From NCBI RefSeq assembly GCF_051020985.1, contig NC_135000.1, positions 5,663,001 through 5,727,000 on the forward strand: 64,000 nt of DNA, in the 5' to 3' direction. This document shows positions 46,691 through 58,340 of the stretch, piece by piece (the first letter of the stretch is position 1; each line of letters starts with the position of its first letter). The notes beneath the pieces are model-generated. The model was not told where the DNA came from and ran no database searches. It saw nothing but the letters and a program-made list of their open reading frames with translations. A program made the position numbers and the translations under genes. Source of the DNA: Nomia melanderi (Eukaryota > Arthropoda > Insecta > Hymenoptera > Halictidae).

Positions 46691-47689
46691 CATCATCTAT
46701 CTTATCTGACTTGCCAATTTTCTTGCTCTCGCATCAGTCCTGTAACTATGTCCCACTTAATTAATTTTAGACCCCTTAGTAAAAGCAGGAATACTTTCCA
46801 ATCGACTAAGTCTGAATCACCATCTAACCAATAACGATACCACCCAAGATCAGCCTAACCCGAAGTTTAATGAAAATGGGTCCTTCATTAAGTCAGCAGT
46901 AAGTTCGTCGCAAGTGAGGCTCAGTCCATCAAATCCAGATCCCCAGTTTGGATTGCTCATAACTCACCGTCCCGTGGTTCTCTTTTTCTCGATCGGGGCA
47001 CGGAGAGTACAGCATATTCATGAAGATTAACAGAAAGCTTTACCCGCGGTTTCAGTGAAATCGGAAGCAGATTGGGCTTTCGGCAAACGTTTGACTATCC
47101 TGGGTCACGCGCTCGGCTTCCTCCCGCCCCTACCCCCTTCCTCCTCCACCTAGCATTGCTCGTTCGTACCTTCTCTCATAGTAATTGCAGATAGGTACGG
47201 GTTAAGTACCATACCCATGGACCGGTGCGCTTGAAACCGGGGACCTCCATTAGCCGCGATAGAGAGCCCGTGTTAAGAGTGTTAATGTGACTCCCGGGGC
47301 TCGTCGGTTCGCTGCTTCTAGTTAGGGTCGATTTCGGACGCAAACTGTTCTTCCGATTAGCGAGCGTGAACTTCCATCTCACCTTAACGACGTGTCTTCT
47401 TCACGGATTCCCTGATCGAGCGTCGCCGCTTGTTGACTGCTGCCACTAACCCTTTGCTCGGCTGATAGATTCCTTGTGAACAGGCCTTGGACATGTTCTT
47501 TCTTTTGGCATTAGTGATTTGGGGAGTTTTTGGATGAAAGGAGCTCTTCTTTGGTTGGAGGATTGTTGAATGACAGGTGGGAACAGGTGAGGAGACGTTA
47601 TGGGGTAGTTGTTTTGAGCGTGGGAAAGTTGGAATTGGTTGTTGGTTAATTCTTGGTTGATGTAATAGTAATATTTGATGATAGTGCTT
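46691..47689. other. Non-coding: C/A flank, GC-richer segment, G/T flank
   Basis: 46,700-46,870 is A/C-rich, 46,900-47,440 unique CpG-containing sequence and 47,460-47,690 G/T-rich. CTAACCCTTTGCTCGGCTGAT at about 47,446 resembles an isolated F1/FP end with no partner. Confidence 0.5.
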
Positions 47690-48000
47690 GTAATTTGTGG
47701 AGAATTGTAATTCCTAGTTAGCATTTGTCATTTATGGAAATTGTTGGGCCTAATTAGTTCTGGTAATTTATGGAAAATTATGGTATCTAATTAGTACTTG
47801 TAATTTATGGAAAGTTGTGGTATATGATTAGTACTTACAATTTATGGAAAATTGTGGTGTCTAATTAGTACTATATTTTATGGAAAATTGTGGTATCTAA
47901 TTAGTACTATATTTTATGGAAAATTGTGGAACTTAATTAGTACTATAATTCATGGAAAATTGTGGCACCTGATTAGTACTATAATTTATAGAAAATTATA
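47690..48000. repeat. 37-bp tandem repeat, about 7-8 copies
   Basis: AATTTATGGAAAATTGTGG begins at about 47,765, 47,802 and 47,839, then in variant form about every 36-37 bp to about 47,990, separated by TATCTAATTAGTACT. There are no variable spacers, so it is not a CRISPR-like array. Copies at the right end lose G (TAGAAAATTATATAAAAT). Confidence 0.9.
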
Positions 48001-48486
48001 TAAAATAATCAGTTAGACTACTTAACAATTCCAGTGTCTAAAATCAGTACTAATGATTCTCCCGCAAACCCAGCTTTTTGCACGATCTAAGAAAGTACTG
48101 ACAGTAGAAATTTACTGTCTGACCATTGCTGGACTCATCCCTTAACAGTCCTCGAGACTCAGCGTTACTACCATGCGAATCCTAAGAGATGTCACGTCCG
48201 TCCAGCCAAATAGACGTTTCACTGTTATTACAGGGAGGAAATCAGGGAAAAATATAAAGTACCCGCAGACAAAAGGAAAAGCTCCACTAGAAGGGATCCT
48301 GTTCGATCCTGTCCCTCCTTAAGGTCGTCCCGCGGACAAAAAGCGAACCTCGGTGACATTAAGTTCCCCGGACCGGAAAGATTAAACACTCCACGTCAAA
48401 CGCACGCAATTCCATCGATCGCCGAGGACATTCCTCTTCGAGGAACGATGGAATCGGCCTCACTGGATCGATTAGTTAGAATACAC
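48001..48486. other. Non-coding C/A flank and GC-richer segment
   Basis: 48,010-48,180 is A/C-leaning; 48,180-48,470 is unique CpG-containing sequence. No gene is recognised. Confidence 0.45.
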
Positions 48487-48580
48487 TTAATCCTAGAAGC
48501 TACCATCATTACATTTATAATTGATATATCTTACAGTAAAATGATTTCCAATGATTGACTGCTTCAGAAGTTAGTGTTAA
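48487..48580. mobile_element. Short F3-like MITE
   Basis: The ends TTAATCCTAGAAGCTACC and, in reverse complement, TTAACACTAACTTCTGAAG enclose only 94 bp, so it would be an internally deleted F3. The left end deviates from the F3 consensus at several sites. Confidence 0.45.
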
Positions 48581-48736
48581 CAGTTATTATATCTTCTAAT
48601 AACGTTATCAATATTAGAACAAAAATCGAATGTTTCTAAATTCGAGAATAGTACAAGAAAATTCAAGCCGGACTATATATTTCTGCTTTTCTAATGACAT
48701 ATAAAACATACAGAAATGCTGAGGACCACACCAGAG

Positions 48737-48901
48737 TTAACTGGTACATTCTTCTTCTGCAATTATTGAAAAAGATCGAAATTGATTTAAAAATACGCAA
48801 ACTAAGTTATAAATCGATTGAAATCTCAATAGACACAATGTAGGAGTTTCTATAGAAAAAATAGGGAATCTAATAGAATTACTCGGTGGTTCTAGTGTTA
48901 A
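48737..48901 (-). mobile_element. MITE family F3, right part
   Basis: It ends GGTGGTTCTAGTGTTAA at 48,901. The interior CTGCAATTATTGAAAAAG, CGATTGAAATCTCAATAG and GGAGTTTCTATAG match reverse-oriented F3. The left boundary at TTAA 48,737 is tentative. Confidence 0.6.
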
Positions 48902-50140
48902 ATAGATCAAAAGCTCTAGCTGTAGGCTTCAGCAACCTATCAGTGTCCAAGTCGCAATCTCGTTCAAAAGCGTTAGTCCTCCCAGGCCTCAGTAGCCTAG
49001 TGGCATCTGACAAACGTATTTCCAAATGAATTCATCTACGGCAGAGTGAAAAGCGTTCCTTTCATTGCTAAACCGCTTTGCCTAGAGACTACTTAAGCCT
49101 CCTCAGTTGTATCAATGATGGCAGCCCGAAGAATCAGGAAACAAAGCTGATTGCCCGAATTCCCGTGTCATGTCTCAGAGATCAAAGAATCCCCGATGGA
49201 AATACAGACAAGCGGTTAATCGATATTCCGGTGATCGGTCGAGGCGTGCGGGACTCAGCGAGACCGATTATTTGGATTAGCCGAGCGTGTTCTGTGAGCG
49301 GTTTCATCTTGAACTTCGTTTACCAGCGGCGAAAAGTTGCCGCCGGTAACCGTTTGCCCGTGCGCCGGTGGCCGCGAGCACGGTCCGAGAGTATCAAAAG
49401 AGAAAGTTAGTCTATACTTACGGAATATTGCTTTTAACGCTGCCGCTCCGCTGCTACCATCCCCCTGCCCGTAAATGTCGGGGCGGAGTTAGCAACTTGC
49501 ACGACGGAATCCAGTTCATACCGGTAAATTATTCAGCCTTTTCAACGGACTTCCTTCTCCTTCCCGTTGCCAGGCATTGTTTCAGCCCTTCCAGTTCTTT
49601 TTTTTTTCAAACTCCGGGAGCCTGGCTACGGGGTTGCTAAGTGTCTTCCAGCTGATGGCGCAACTTCGTCTTTGAATTTTTATTGATCCAGATAGGACAC
49701 TCTACAATGATTTCTTGGACGACTGATGGACGGTGGTGTTGAAAATCTTTGGTTCTTTTGATGGGAGTAGCTAATCTGGGAGTCTTTAAGTTGGATGGTT
49801 TGATAGGTGATGGTAGGAGCTACAGCTTTAAGACAGTGCTAGATTCTAATGAACTAAGGGAGTTAAAATTGTAGATCTGATCTAGATAGAATTTAGGCCT
49901 AATCCTGGTCAAGCCTAAAACTCTCATAGATCTGATCTAAGTTCAATGTAGTCGTATCAGCCCTAATCTATCAGAATCTTAGTCCAGGTCTAATCGAAGA
50001 CAACTAAAAAATCCAGAATCATCACAAACATCAGGAACCCTAGGATTAACTGCTTGCGACGTTTAAAGACCAGTATCCTACCAGTGTCCTACCAGTATCA
50101 ACCGACCAGTCACCCGTAGCAACGGCTCTATTTGCCCCGC
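48902..50140. other. Non-coding: GC-richer segment and both flanks
   Basis: 48,920-49,650 is unique CpG-containing sequence with a 110-codon plus frame (49,078-49,410) of no known type. 49,660-49,850 is T/G-rich. 49,860-50,140 is A/C-leaning with AGATCTGATCTARRT phrases. Confidence 0.5.
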
Positions 50141-50967
50141 AGTCAGAAATTAATTAGGGATGTCCGCAGGAAGTAGAAGACGTTTCATCGGGAACAATTC
50201 ATCCCCTACTACCTGGAGCAGCCGTCGGCTGCGGGCAGGTCTCCGCAGCCCTGCCACTCCTCTATTTCTAGCTTTCGGTCAGCGTCAGGTCCCGCGAGAG
50301 CCTCGGTGTCGCCTGCCGTCCGCTTTGCCTTCTTTGCCCCGGCTATCTTCATTTCCATCGTGGTATTTCCTAGTATCTCCCTGGTCTATCAACTCACCCC
50401 CCTATCCCCAACCCCATCCGTCCGCCTTTCTCTTGGCGGTTGAATCAAACGCCTTCCTTTTTCTGACGAGATTTGCATTCGACGCTAACGATGTTTCCCT
50501 CCCCGGGAGCCGAAGTAATTCCGCTCGCGGAATTATCCCGGGCCCGCAGCGAGCGCGCGTGACCCGAGCGAATCAAAAGTTAGATCCTCGCCTATGAATA
50601 TTAAGTCCTTCAGCGAACTAAACGTCACTTTTTCCAGCGTGTCCGCCGATTTCCAACGTGCCCCGCCCAAACGCGAGCTTTGATTACCCCGGACTGTTTG
50701 TTTCCGGCTCGATGGTCCGGGAAATGGGTTCAAGACGCGAAAAGAGAAGCCAGCCGGAATACCCTACAGGAGTCCTTATCAAGATTAAAATCGCCGGAAC
50801 GTCTTTCTTTCAGCTCCTCATCTCCTGGACCAAGCTTCCCAGCGTCCAGGTGCATCCCCAGGGTATAGCCGGTTGCCGGTCTCTATTTTTCACCTAGCCC
50901 GTTCATTTCGATACTCGGCGGCCTCCGATAAATCCCGCGGGAGAGAGAAAGAGAAAGAAGAGCTCAC
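50141..50967. other. Non-coding CpG-rich segment, left copy of a short duplication
   Basis: Unique sequence; 50,257-50,300 is a near-copy of 51,075-51,118 (see findings). A 145-codon plus frame (50,160-50,597) is Ser/Arg/Pro-rich and not recognised. Confidence 0.45.
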
Positions 50968-51497
50968 CCGAAAATATCGGGCACCGTTTTCGGGATAGGG
51001 TACGATCGCCCGCTCATTCCCATTCCGTTTCCCGCCTCGGCCACTTTGGCCAGTATCGGGCCGGCTAGTCTTTTCTCCTCCATTTCTAGCTTTCGGTCAG
51101 CGTCAGATCCCGCGGGAGAGCCCGGCCACTCGTGCCGCGGAGGATGCTTTTCCCTGCTACCTTTTTCCTTGGGTCCCGACGCGTCCTCCGACTTCGGTTC
51201 CCTCGATTCCGCTGGCTCGTTCTTCCCCGTCGCAGTCGTTCCGCCATACTTCAGAGGATAACGCGGCACGACGATGGCATTCTCGGGTCCGAGACCCGTT
51301 CGTTCGAGTTCGTCGAAATCCTTAAGGACGTCGTTGACCTCGTTTCCCGACGCTGCCGCTGCAGCTCTGCCCGTTTCCAGGCTGCCGCCGGTCTTCCACT
51401 CTTCTTGCCTCGCTGGCTGCCTTCTCTGTCTGCGTTTCTTCGCTACCCTTCGACACTTAGCCCCGGGCTCGCCTCCTCTTAACTGGACTGTGCAGAT
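50968..51497 (-). CDS. Possible coding exon, unknown product (weak)
   Basis: Read on the minus strand, the frame is open from the stop at 51,498-51,500 for about 176 codons and meets a good donor-like string, GG then GTGAGC (50,968 to 50,962), just before the in-frame TGA. The N-terminal third is Arg/Gln/Lys-rich. The middle has an acidic amphipathic stretch around NDVLKDFDELERTG, followed by a Lys/Glu/Ser/Pro-rich, probably disordered part and a C-terminal RSYPIPKTVPDIFG. I recognise no family. No ATG suits a first exon and no pyrimidine-tract acceptor is obvious upstream, so the 5' limit is unknown. In a CpG-rich segment an open frame of this size can arise by chance. Comparison with related genomes would decide it. 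Confidence 0.2.
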
Positions 51498-51868
51498 TCA
51501 ATCTCGGGCACGGGGGATCCTGTCGCCCTAGCTGCCTCGGGTATCTGCAGCGATGAAGCTTCGGGACGCCCTGTCGGGATCTATCAACATACACCCCCGT
51601 TATCGTGGGATTCGGCGCGGAACGAGTGCTCGGCGAGCGCGATTCTGATGATACCAGGTGCACCGGGCTGCCGCAATCTTTGCGCTGTTGTTTTCTGCCG
51701 ACCTGGGCTCTGGGTGTAGCTGATGAGAATGAGGATCGAGGAGTTGGTGATGAGTGAGGATGTGATTTGTACGGGTTTTAACGTATTTAGGGTATTTAGG
51801 GTATTTAGGGCTTTGGCGTTTTTTAGAGTTGACCAAATTATTCTATCGATCCTGCTTTTATTGTCAGT
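51498..51868. other. Non-coding, with a 9-bp triple repeat
   Basis: CpG-rich to 51,680, then G/T-rich. At about 51,783-51,810 GTATTTAGG occurs three times in tandem. Superficially it recalls telomere repeats but has the wrong unit. Confidence 0.5.
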
Positions 51869-52110
51869 TTAACCCCTTGTACTACTTCTTTCACAGCTTC
51901 AATGCATATATCTAAGAAAGTGTTTTAAAACTGTGAAAACATTGAATTGAACTAAATTAAACGAATCGAAAATAGTCACATTTATATAATATATTAATGT
52001 AATTGTTGAATTAAAATTCATTTACGTCAGATTTAAGCGAGCTTTGTTGCAATTATTGTCAATAATATTTTCCGGGCGCCTTTAGACGCCAGCAGTAGCC
52101 AAGGGGTTAA
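51869..52110. mobile_element. TTAA MITE with CCCCTTG ends and GGCGCC, unclassified
   Basis: TTAA borders lie at 51,869 and 52,107. The ends are CCCCTTGTACTAC and, in reverse complement, CCCCTTGGCTACTG. A GGGCGCC lies subterminally on the right, as GGCGCC does in F1, though the interior matches neither F1 nor F2 well. Length 242 bp. Confidence 0.75.
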
Positions 52111-53159
52111 TAGAAGTACTTCATCCTGAATAATTTAGTAGAAAACGATAAGAATTTGATGCTGATTCGGTCTACTTTTACTCTAGAGGTTAAACATTGG
52201 TAATAAACGAACGTTTTATTCACATGAAAAATAAATAGTTCAAATTTATCGAATTCACTTGAAAATTTCCATCACTAGTCTGACTCGATATTATAGGAGA
52301 AATGGTTAATTCTAGCGGATTTACCTGGGTCTAGGTTAGTTGGGTATATCTATGGCAAATTAGATATTGTGATGTCTAATAAAGAGAATGGTCTATAATC
52401 AATTGAACTATACAGTAGATCTAAGTTAGAGTTTGCATCAATCTTGGTAGTATACTTCTTGAACTATTCACAGAAAATTCATTTCATGGATGCAGCGTCT
52501 ATAATAGCTGCTATGAACTTGGAGTGAGACTTACTAGATCTTTTGTGTAAAATATGAAGAATTCCATGGATCTTAGCTATATAATCGTTTAGATCGCAAT
52601 GAATAAAGTTATCAGTGTATTAAATTAAAAACCTCTTTCTGAGTTTATCAATCTTCTATTGATATTGGACTTTTATTTCTGAACGGTGCGTAATTTCATG
52701 ATAGCAGAATGACGATAGCGATCGTTGCACGTGTAGATCTTTGCAATTATCTTATCGAATTCGAGGATTGCGGTGTGCATTTATCTTCTGCGGCCACTCC
52801 GTCATCGAGAGCGTTATCGGCGACGGGTAATTTAACTAAACAAACCGGTTCCGCAGTAAACGTCGTAAACAGGGATTCAATTCGACATGAATGAAACCAG
52901 CGTGATGAATAAGTTTCATAAGTCATCTCGCCGCGATCACCACTAGAATCATTTGTTACCTTGATTATGTTTAGACACTGGCTCGTGCACCTCGAACAAA
53001 CAAACATTACTGATGACTGTTTATATTCCTACAGCCTTTCCCAATTTCGGGCTGACGGCTTGATCAAAATTCACATTTTCCGTTGGTTTTCAAGCAAACA
53101 CCAATATTTGCAGTGATTTAGAAATTTATTTTTCTGCTTTCATGAAACATCTGTTTCCC
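52111..53159. other. Non-coding AT-rich spacer with a small GC-richer patch
   Basis: 52,111-52,680 is AT-rich with AGATCTAAGTTAG-like phrases. 52,690-53,010 is more balanced, with overlapping 61- and 86-codon frames. 53,020-53,160 is mixed. Nothing recognised. Confidence 0.45.
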
Positions 53160-53690
53160 ATTATGATTGAATGATGTTGAAATTACAGAATATTAGTCAG
53201 ACTGGTAATAGTAAAAATAAGTGCGGAGGTTTCATATAATAATTTTTTTATGTTTAATTATGAGCTGAAGAATATATAAATTCTTTTATAATAAAATTTA
53301 TAATAAGGTAAATTTAATTAGAGTCTACAAGAATTAGATATATTAGAAATATTTAAATTATAGAATATTATTTACTCTAATCATACTGGAGTTAATCAAA
53401 GAAATACTGTATAACAATTTTTTAATATTTCATTATGACTTGAAGAACACAAGTTCTTATAGAATAAAATTTATGATCAGGTAAATTTAGAGTTTATGAG
53501 AATTAGTAATATTAGAAATATTTAAATTATAGAATATTATTTACACCAATACTGAGCATAATCGAACAAATACCGTATAATTTCTTAATATTTAATTATA
53601 ATTCTAAGATTTCACGAATCCTGCAATAAAATTTTCCACGAACTAAATTTAATCAGTCCATAAGAAATGAAAATATTAAATGGAGATCCT
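53160..53690. repeat. Degenerate ~165-175-bp tandem repeat, ~3 copies
   Basis: TTTAATTATGAGCTGAAG (53,253), TTTCATTATGACTTGAAG (53,428) and TTTAATTATAATTCTAAG (53,591) mark equivalent points. Each copy also has AATAAAATTTATRATMAGGTAAATTTA and AGAAATATTTAAATTATAGAATATTATTT-type blocks. The first copy has G where the third has A or C. Confidence 0.8.
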
Positions 53691-56600
53691 AAAGAAATCT
53701 ATTTCATACAATTTTCTGTCACAGAACATCTCATTTAAATTCTACAAGTTTCGAATAGTTCGGATTGAATCTGAACAATTTGGATCCTTAATATTCCAAA
53801 CGCTTGTTCGATGTACGAAACTGCATCAAAGTTTCGAACACAATCCGGTGAATGAACCGTTGTGATTTTTTTGTCAGCGACCGAAAGCCGTTCGGATTCA
53901 AAACACGTTGCTCCATCGAATTTTGATTAAAACTAAACCGGTCTCTGGTTTACGCGTTTCCGGCGGCCAATTTCGTAAATCCTTATCTGCGCCACGAATC
54001 CTTTGACTCGGATACTCGCCGATCCTCCCACGCTGCACCGATGAAACGCGAGATACAAAATGTCTGTCGAAGAATGCAGCTTCCACGAAATAATGACACG
54101 TAGACGACGATGTCTGGAATTTGCAATTAGCTGCTCTAGCCCTGACCTAGATTGCATCTTTGATGTGCGACGCTGTTGGCGTGCTAACCTTTTAGCAATC
54201 GCAAATCAATCTGTGATTCAGATTCTTCCTATAATGGATTTCTAGGTGAATGTGTATCTTGAAGGTGGCTTGAATAAATTAAAACCATTAAGTTAATGAT
54301 TATATTAAGTATAATATACATTATCCTTTTATTTTTTAATTTTTCAAGTGTAATTTCGTATCAGAGAAAGTTTGTTGAAATGTTTTATCAGGGTGGAAGC
54401 TTTTTAGTAATTCTTTTGATCAATGAATTCATAGTTGAAGGAATATTTATTAAGTTTTACCGAGTCTTTTTTGTTTAATCGATTATAAAGTCTTTGATAG
54501 AATTCAACATTCAATTTTGGAAGCATACAGAGGTAAAAAATATTTTCAAGTGCTTCAGATGATCATATACATAAAAAATTTCAATATTGAGACCTTCCAA
54601 AAATATAGATTCGAAAATGAATTTGAAAGGGTTTGACTCATTAGTATTCGAATTACCAGAATATATTTTCACTATTGTATTCGAAGCTACATTTATACGA
54701 ATTGAAATTTCTAAAAATTAGAGAACTAAAATTACGATGAAAAACAGTTGTCCAACAAAATACTATAAATCTTTTCCCCACACCTCGAGCACAGTGTCCA
54801 ATCTTTTCCTCGCGGATTCCCCGTGAACCCATAAAAATCCTGTCTGTTTCACGGTTTCCACCAGTGGAACGGGATTACTCTTTCGCGGTGATACAGAGCA
54901 ACGTTTGTCATTAATTAGTTAATTTCCTGATATTGATTCCGGCATTCCCGACAATCGGAATTCCTTTGTTCCCGTGCATAGAGCCACGGAAACGTGGTCG
55001 GGTGATACGTTCGTGAATGGATTCTATAGAGGCGCGGCCGTGTGTTTTCCTGCCATTTAGCGTGGAAATAGTTAGGATAGCGGGCCCGATAAAGAGACCG
55101 CCATGTTGGAAAGCATTAATTAACATATCCGAACAAGACGTCAAGTCAGGTGTACGCGAAACTACGGATTCCGACTGGCTTTAAGCGCGTTTCGGGCATA
55201 AAGGTCATTAATCCTGATTTGCGTACCAAACGGAGAAACGTCTGAACGCGGAGCACACACGCAAACAAGCGCACACAGTGCAACGATCGCGGATCTTCAT
55301 CGGAAACTCGGGGGAGCCGAAAGATCTTTGAAAAAAATCGGAATCTCAGCTTGGAGTTCATGACATTAACGAAAAAGAGGAGAACAATGGCGTAGAAGCG
55401 AAACTGCGCACGGGAAAAGCTTCGAAAAGAGAATGCTCTACTTCAGCCGTACAAACTCGATGAAATTTTTCTCCCTTTGACGTTCTCCAATTGTATTATT
55501 TCTACTTTTATTCCCGGCGACTGCGCTCGCGGAATAAAATAAACAGAATTCTTCCCGAAATGTTCGCTTTGCTTTGGAAATTCAAAGAACGGTACGATCC
55601 TCAACCCTTCCGACGTCTACACATTCAGATTTCGTGATTCCGCGAGGAGGAAAACATCCTCGGGGTGTACGCGAAACACAAGTTTCACCGCGAAAAGCAT
55701 TTATAACAACGATTCAACGGAAATTTTAATTGAATCTCATTTTTCCTCGGTTCTACTATTCACAAGATCGCAAATGGACTGCAAACCTTTCTACAAATCC
55801 AAACACTTAACGAAAACAATTCAAATTCAAGTAAAACAGAATCAATTAAATTGCTTTTTCTAAAAACTACTATAGAAGGCACGTTTACATTCTCGATTTT
55901 CTATAGTACTCTCGTTATTTCTATTTCTATCTTACATTTCATACATTCCGTACTTCTCTCGCACGCCAAGTGCATTCTTCATTTACATCTAAATTCCCCG
56001 TAAACTTACGAAGATCCCCACTCCGATATCTCAAAAATCCCCAAAATAGTAAACCGTCGTTCCCCCAACATTCCTCAAACCCCCTAATTTTCCTCCAGCC
56101 CCAGATCGGTTCTCGTTTCCGGTTGATCGAGGCCTACCGTGACACCTAGTCGCAGGAACACGGTTCGTTACGTCATCCCCTGCCACCTTACCAGAAGCAT
56201 TGTCGCCAATTGTCGCCGGTGGTGTCGCAGAAATTGAGAGAGCCTGGGAGGAGGCCTAGCCGCGAGAGACGCTGACAAATTGGAGTGACATTGTTGACGA
56301 GTGGAGGGTCCCGCGGTCGGTTCGAACGAACGGAACCGAGACGGGATCGCGGCTTCTTTCTTGCATGGGTCGAACGTTAGATGGCAAGAGTAAGACGGAT
56401 AGACAGTGGGGACACGGCGTCACGCTTATTCGTCTTCGTTTCTTCCGACGGGGCTCTAACGGCGACGCTGCATTTGCATCGTTACTCACGGCAAAAAGTT
56501 ATTGGGATTCCGTTGGTGTTTCGCCGTGTTCCCGGGGATTTCTACGCGTGCGAGGGAATCGTCGCGGTACGTGACTTATGAAGAGTGTCTACTCTGACCA

Positions 56601-56749
56601 TCGCCACTGTTCCGTGGGGCTGTGGGGTGATAGGGTTCGCTGCTGGGGCGGAAGGTTCTGCTTTGTCAACTGAATGGGGAGGTTTGAATGGGTCGTTGGC
56701 CTGTGGATTCTTCGCTGTTTTGTAGGTTTGCGAAACGTTTGGGCGTGGA
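53691..56749. other. Non-coding: alternating AT-rich spacers and GC-richer segments
   Basis: 53,860-54,200 is GC-richer. 54,250-54,750 is T/A-rich. 54,780-55,640 is unique CpG-containing sequence. 55,740-56,110 is A/C-rich. 56,120-56,640 is CpG-rich. 56,640-56,750 is G/T-rich. Frames reach 110-133 codons only inside the adjoining simple repeat (minus strand, 56,542-56,943) and are rejected. Confidence 0.5.
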
Positions 56750-57170
56750 GACTTGGGTGGTATGGTGGTATGATTATATGATGGTATGATGGTATAATGG
56801 TATGATGGTGTAGTATAGTAGTATGATAGTGAGAGTGTGAAAGATGATAGTAGTAGTAGAATAGTAAGGTATGTAATAGTGAAATAGTAAGATTGTAAAA
56901 GATGGTAATAGTATGATACAATAATGGTAGGATAGTATTTCAATAATGAAATAGTATAATAGTAAATAATAAAGAATTATTAAAGGATGATAGTATAATG
57001 AAATAATAAAGTAATATAATATGATGATAGTATAGTAAAGTAAAATAGTGCAATGTGATACTAGTATATTAAAACAATGTAGCAATATGATAATAGAATA
57101 GAAATATGATAATGCGATAGTGCCGATACTACAGTGACGATTCAATACAATAATAAGATGCAGAAGGGTT
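56750..57170. repeat. Degenerate GGTATGAT/AATAGTA simple array
   Basis: The array starts with TATGGTGGTATGATTATATG, passes through ATAGTAGTATGATAGTGAG, and from about 56,940 reads AATAGTATAATAGTAAATAAT. G content falls steadily to the right, while C appears only near 57,120. Confidence 0.75.
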
Positions 57171-57849
57171 AATAACATTCTTAATTAATCTTCGCTCACC
57201 GAGAGCCATCGCTTTATTTCAAACAATACAGTAAACTCGATTTTTTCACGAATGTCCTTAATAGTCCGCTCATCAATCAACCCCGTAATACTCGCAGCTC
57301 GCTCGAAATAAATGAATCGAATTCTGAATACACCGGTAATTGAAGTCCGTCCATAAATCGTTCGGATTGGACCGTTCACCGTGTTCCATTCATCGTTATT
57401 GTTCCGAGATGGCTGGAAAACCCTGGCGAGATCCCACGACAGAGATAACGTTAATTAACTTGCCGGGAAAAGTGTCTTAATTACGACGTCGTTGCCCCGC
57501 GCGGGCTGTTGCCAATAGATTCGAGGCATACGCGTAAACGTATGCGACGCACTGCCACTCTATACGCCCCGGTACGCCTTGTAGCTCGCGCGAGTAACAT
57601 AAATATCACGCTAATTCTCCGCCGCGAAATAAATCCTGCCTGCAACGTGCATTCGCCGGCTGGCCCATATTTGCCCGAGCGCATCCGCCAGCCGCGCCTC
57701 CCAGAGTTCACGCGGACATTTGTCGCGCTGGCTCAGCTCGTGTCTACGTCCACACGCTAATGCGGCCGAGCTCGAGTTATCCTTGCCTGGAATTTTTCGG
57801 GGGTGACGAGGCCAACGCTGAAAGGGTTGCTAAATTTTCGTCAAGAATT
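57171..57849. other. Non-coding GC-richer segment
   Basis: Unique CpG-rich sequence; overlapping 64-83-codon frames on opposite strands, none recognised. Confidence 0.5.
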
Positions 57850-58340
57850 TCTTGGCGATATTGCGTCGTCTTTTGGAGTTAGCAGTGATGAGCCAACTGC
57901 TATTGCATGTGCAAGGTAGATGCTGAACGAGACGACTGCAACTTTTATGTTTATTTATTCTTTGGGTATTTTTAGTAGAATGTTGATGTACGAATGATTG
58001 GAAGTTTGGATATGGTAACTTGTTTCTAGATCAATCTATGAAGTCGTCTTTCAGAGTTAGCAATGGCGATCCGATTCCAACTACACGTAAAAGATACATA
58101 CAAACTAACAAATCTGCAACATCTATATTTATTTATTCTTCAAGCCTTTCCAGTAAAATAGACGGACAAACTATTAAAAATTTGAACATATCAACTACTT
58201 CATACCTAAATCTACCAATCCACCCTCTAAAGTTAGCACTGATGATCCAACAGCAACTAATCACATAAAAACACAATAACCATCCAAATTTTATATTTCC
58301 TTATCCTCCAGCTCTTCCAACACATACATATTACAAAAAC
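57850..58340. repeat. ~177-bp tandem repeat, ~2.7 copies with opposite strand bias
   Basis: AGTTAGCAGTGATGAGCC (57,877), AGTTAGCAATGGCGATCC (58,055) and AGTTAGCACTGATGATCC (58,231) start successive copies, 178 and 176 bp apart. Copies share TTTATTTATTCTT. Copy 1 is G/T-rich (GGGTATTTTTAGTAGAATG). Copy 2 at the same place reads AAGCCTTTCCAGTAAAATAG, and copy 3 is C/A-rich. Confidence 0.85.

Noticed and set aside
47446..47470. Isolated CTAACCCTTTGC resembling an F1/FP terminus
   Set aside because: No inverted partner within 500 bp and no matching interior, so not called as an element.
47690..48000. Regular 37-bp repeat resembling a CRISPR array
   Set aside because: Contiguous tandem copies without unique spacers, in a eukaryotic context without cas genes.
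51783..51810. Telomere-like TTTAGGG strings
   Set aside because: Only three copies and the true unit is the 9-mer GTATTTAGG; not the insect TTAGG repeat.
56542..57178. Tyr/Ile/Leu-rich minus-strand frames
   Set aside because: Translation of a simple repeat.
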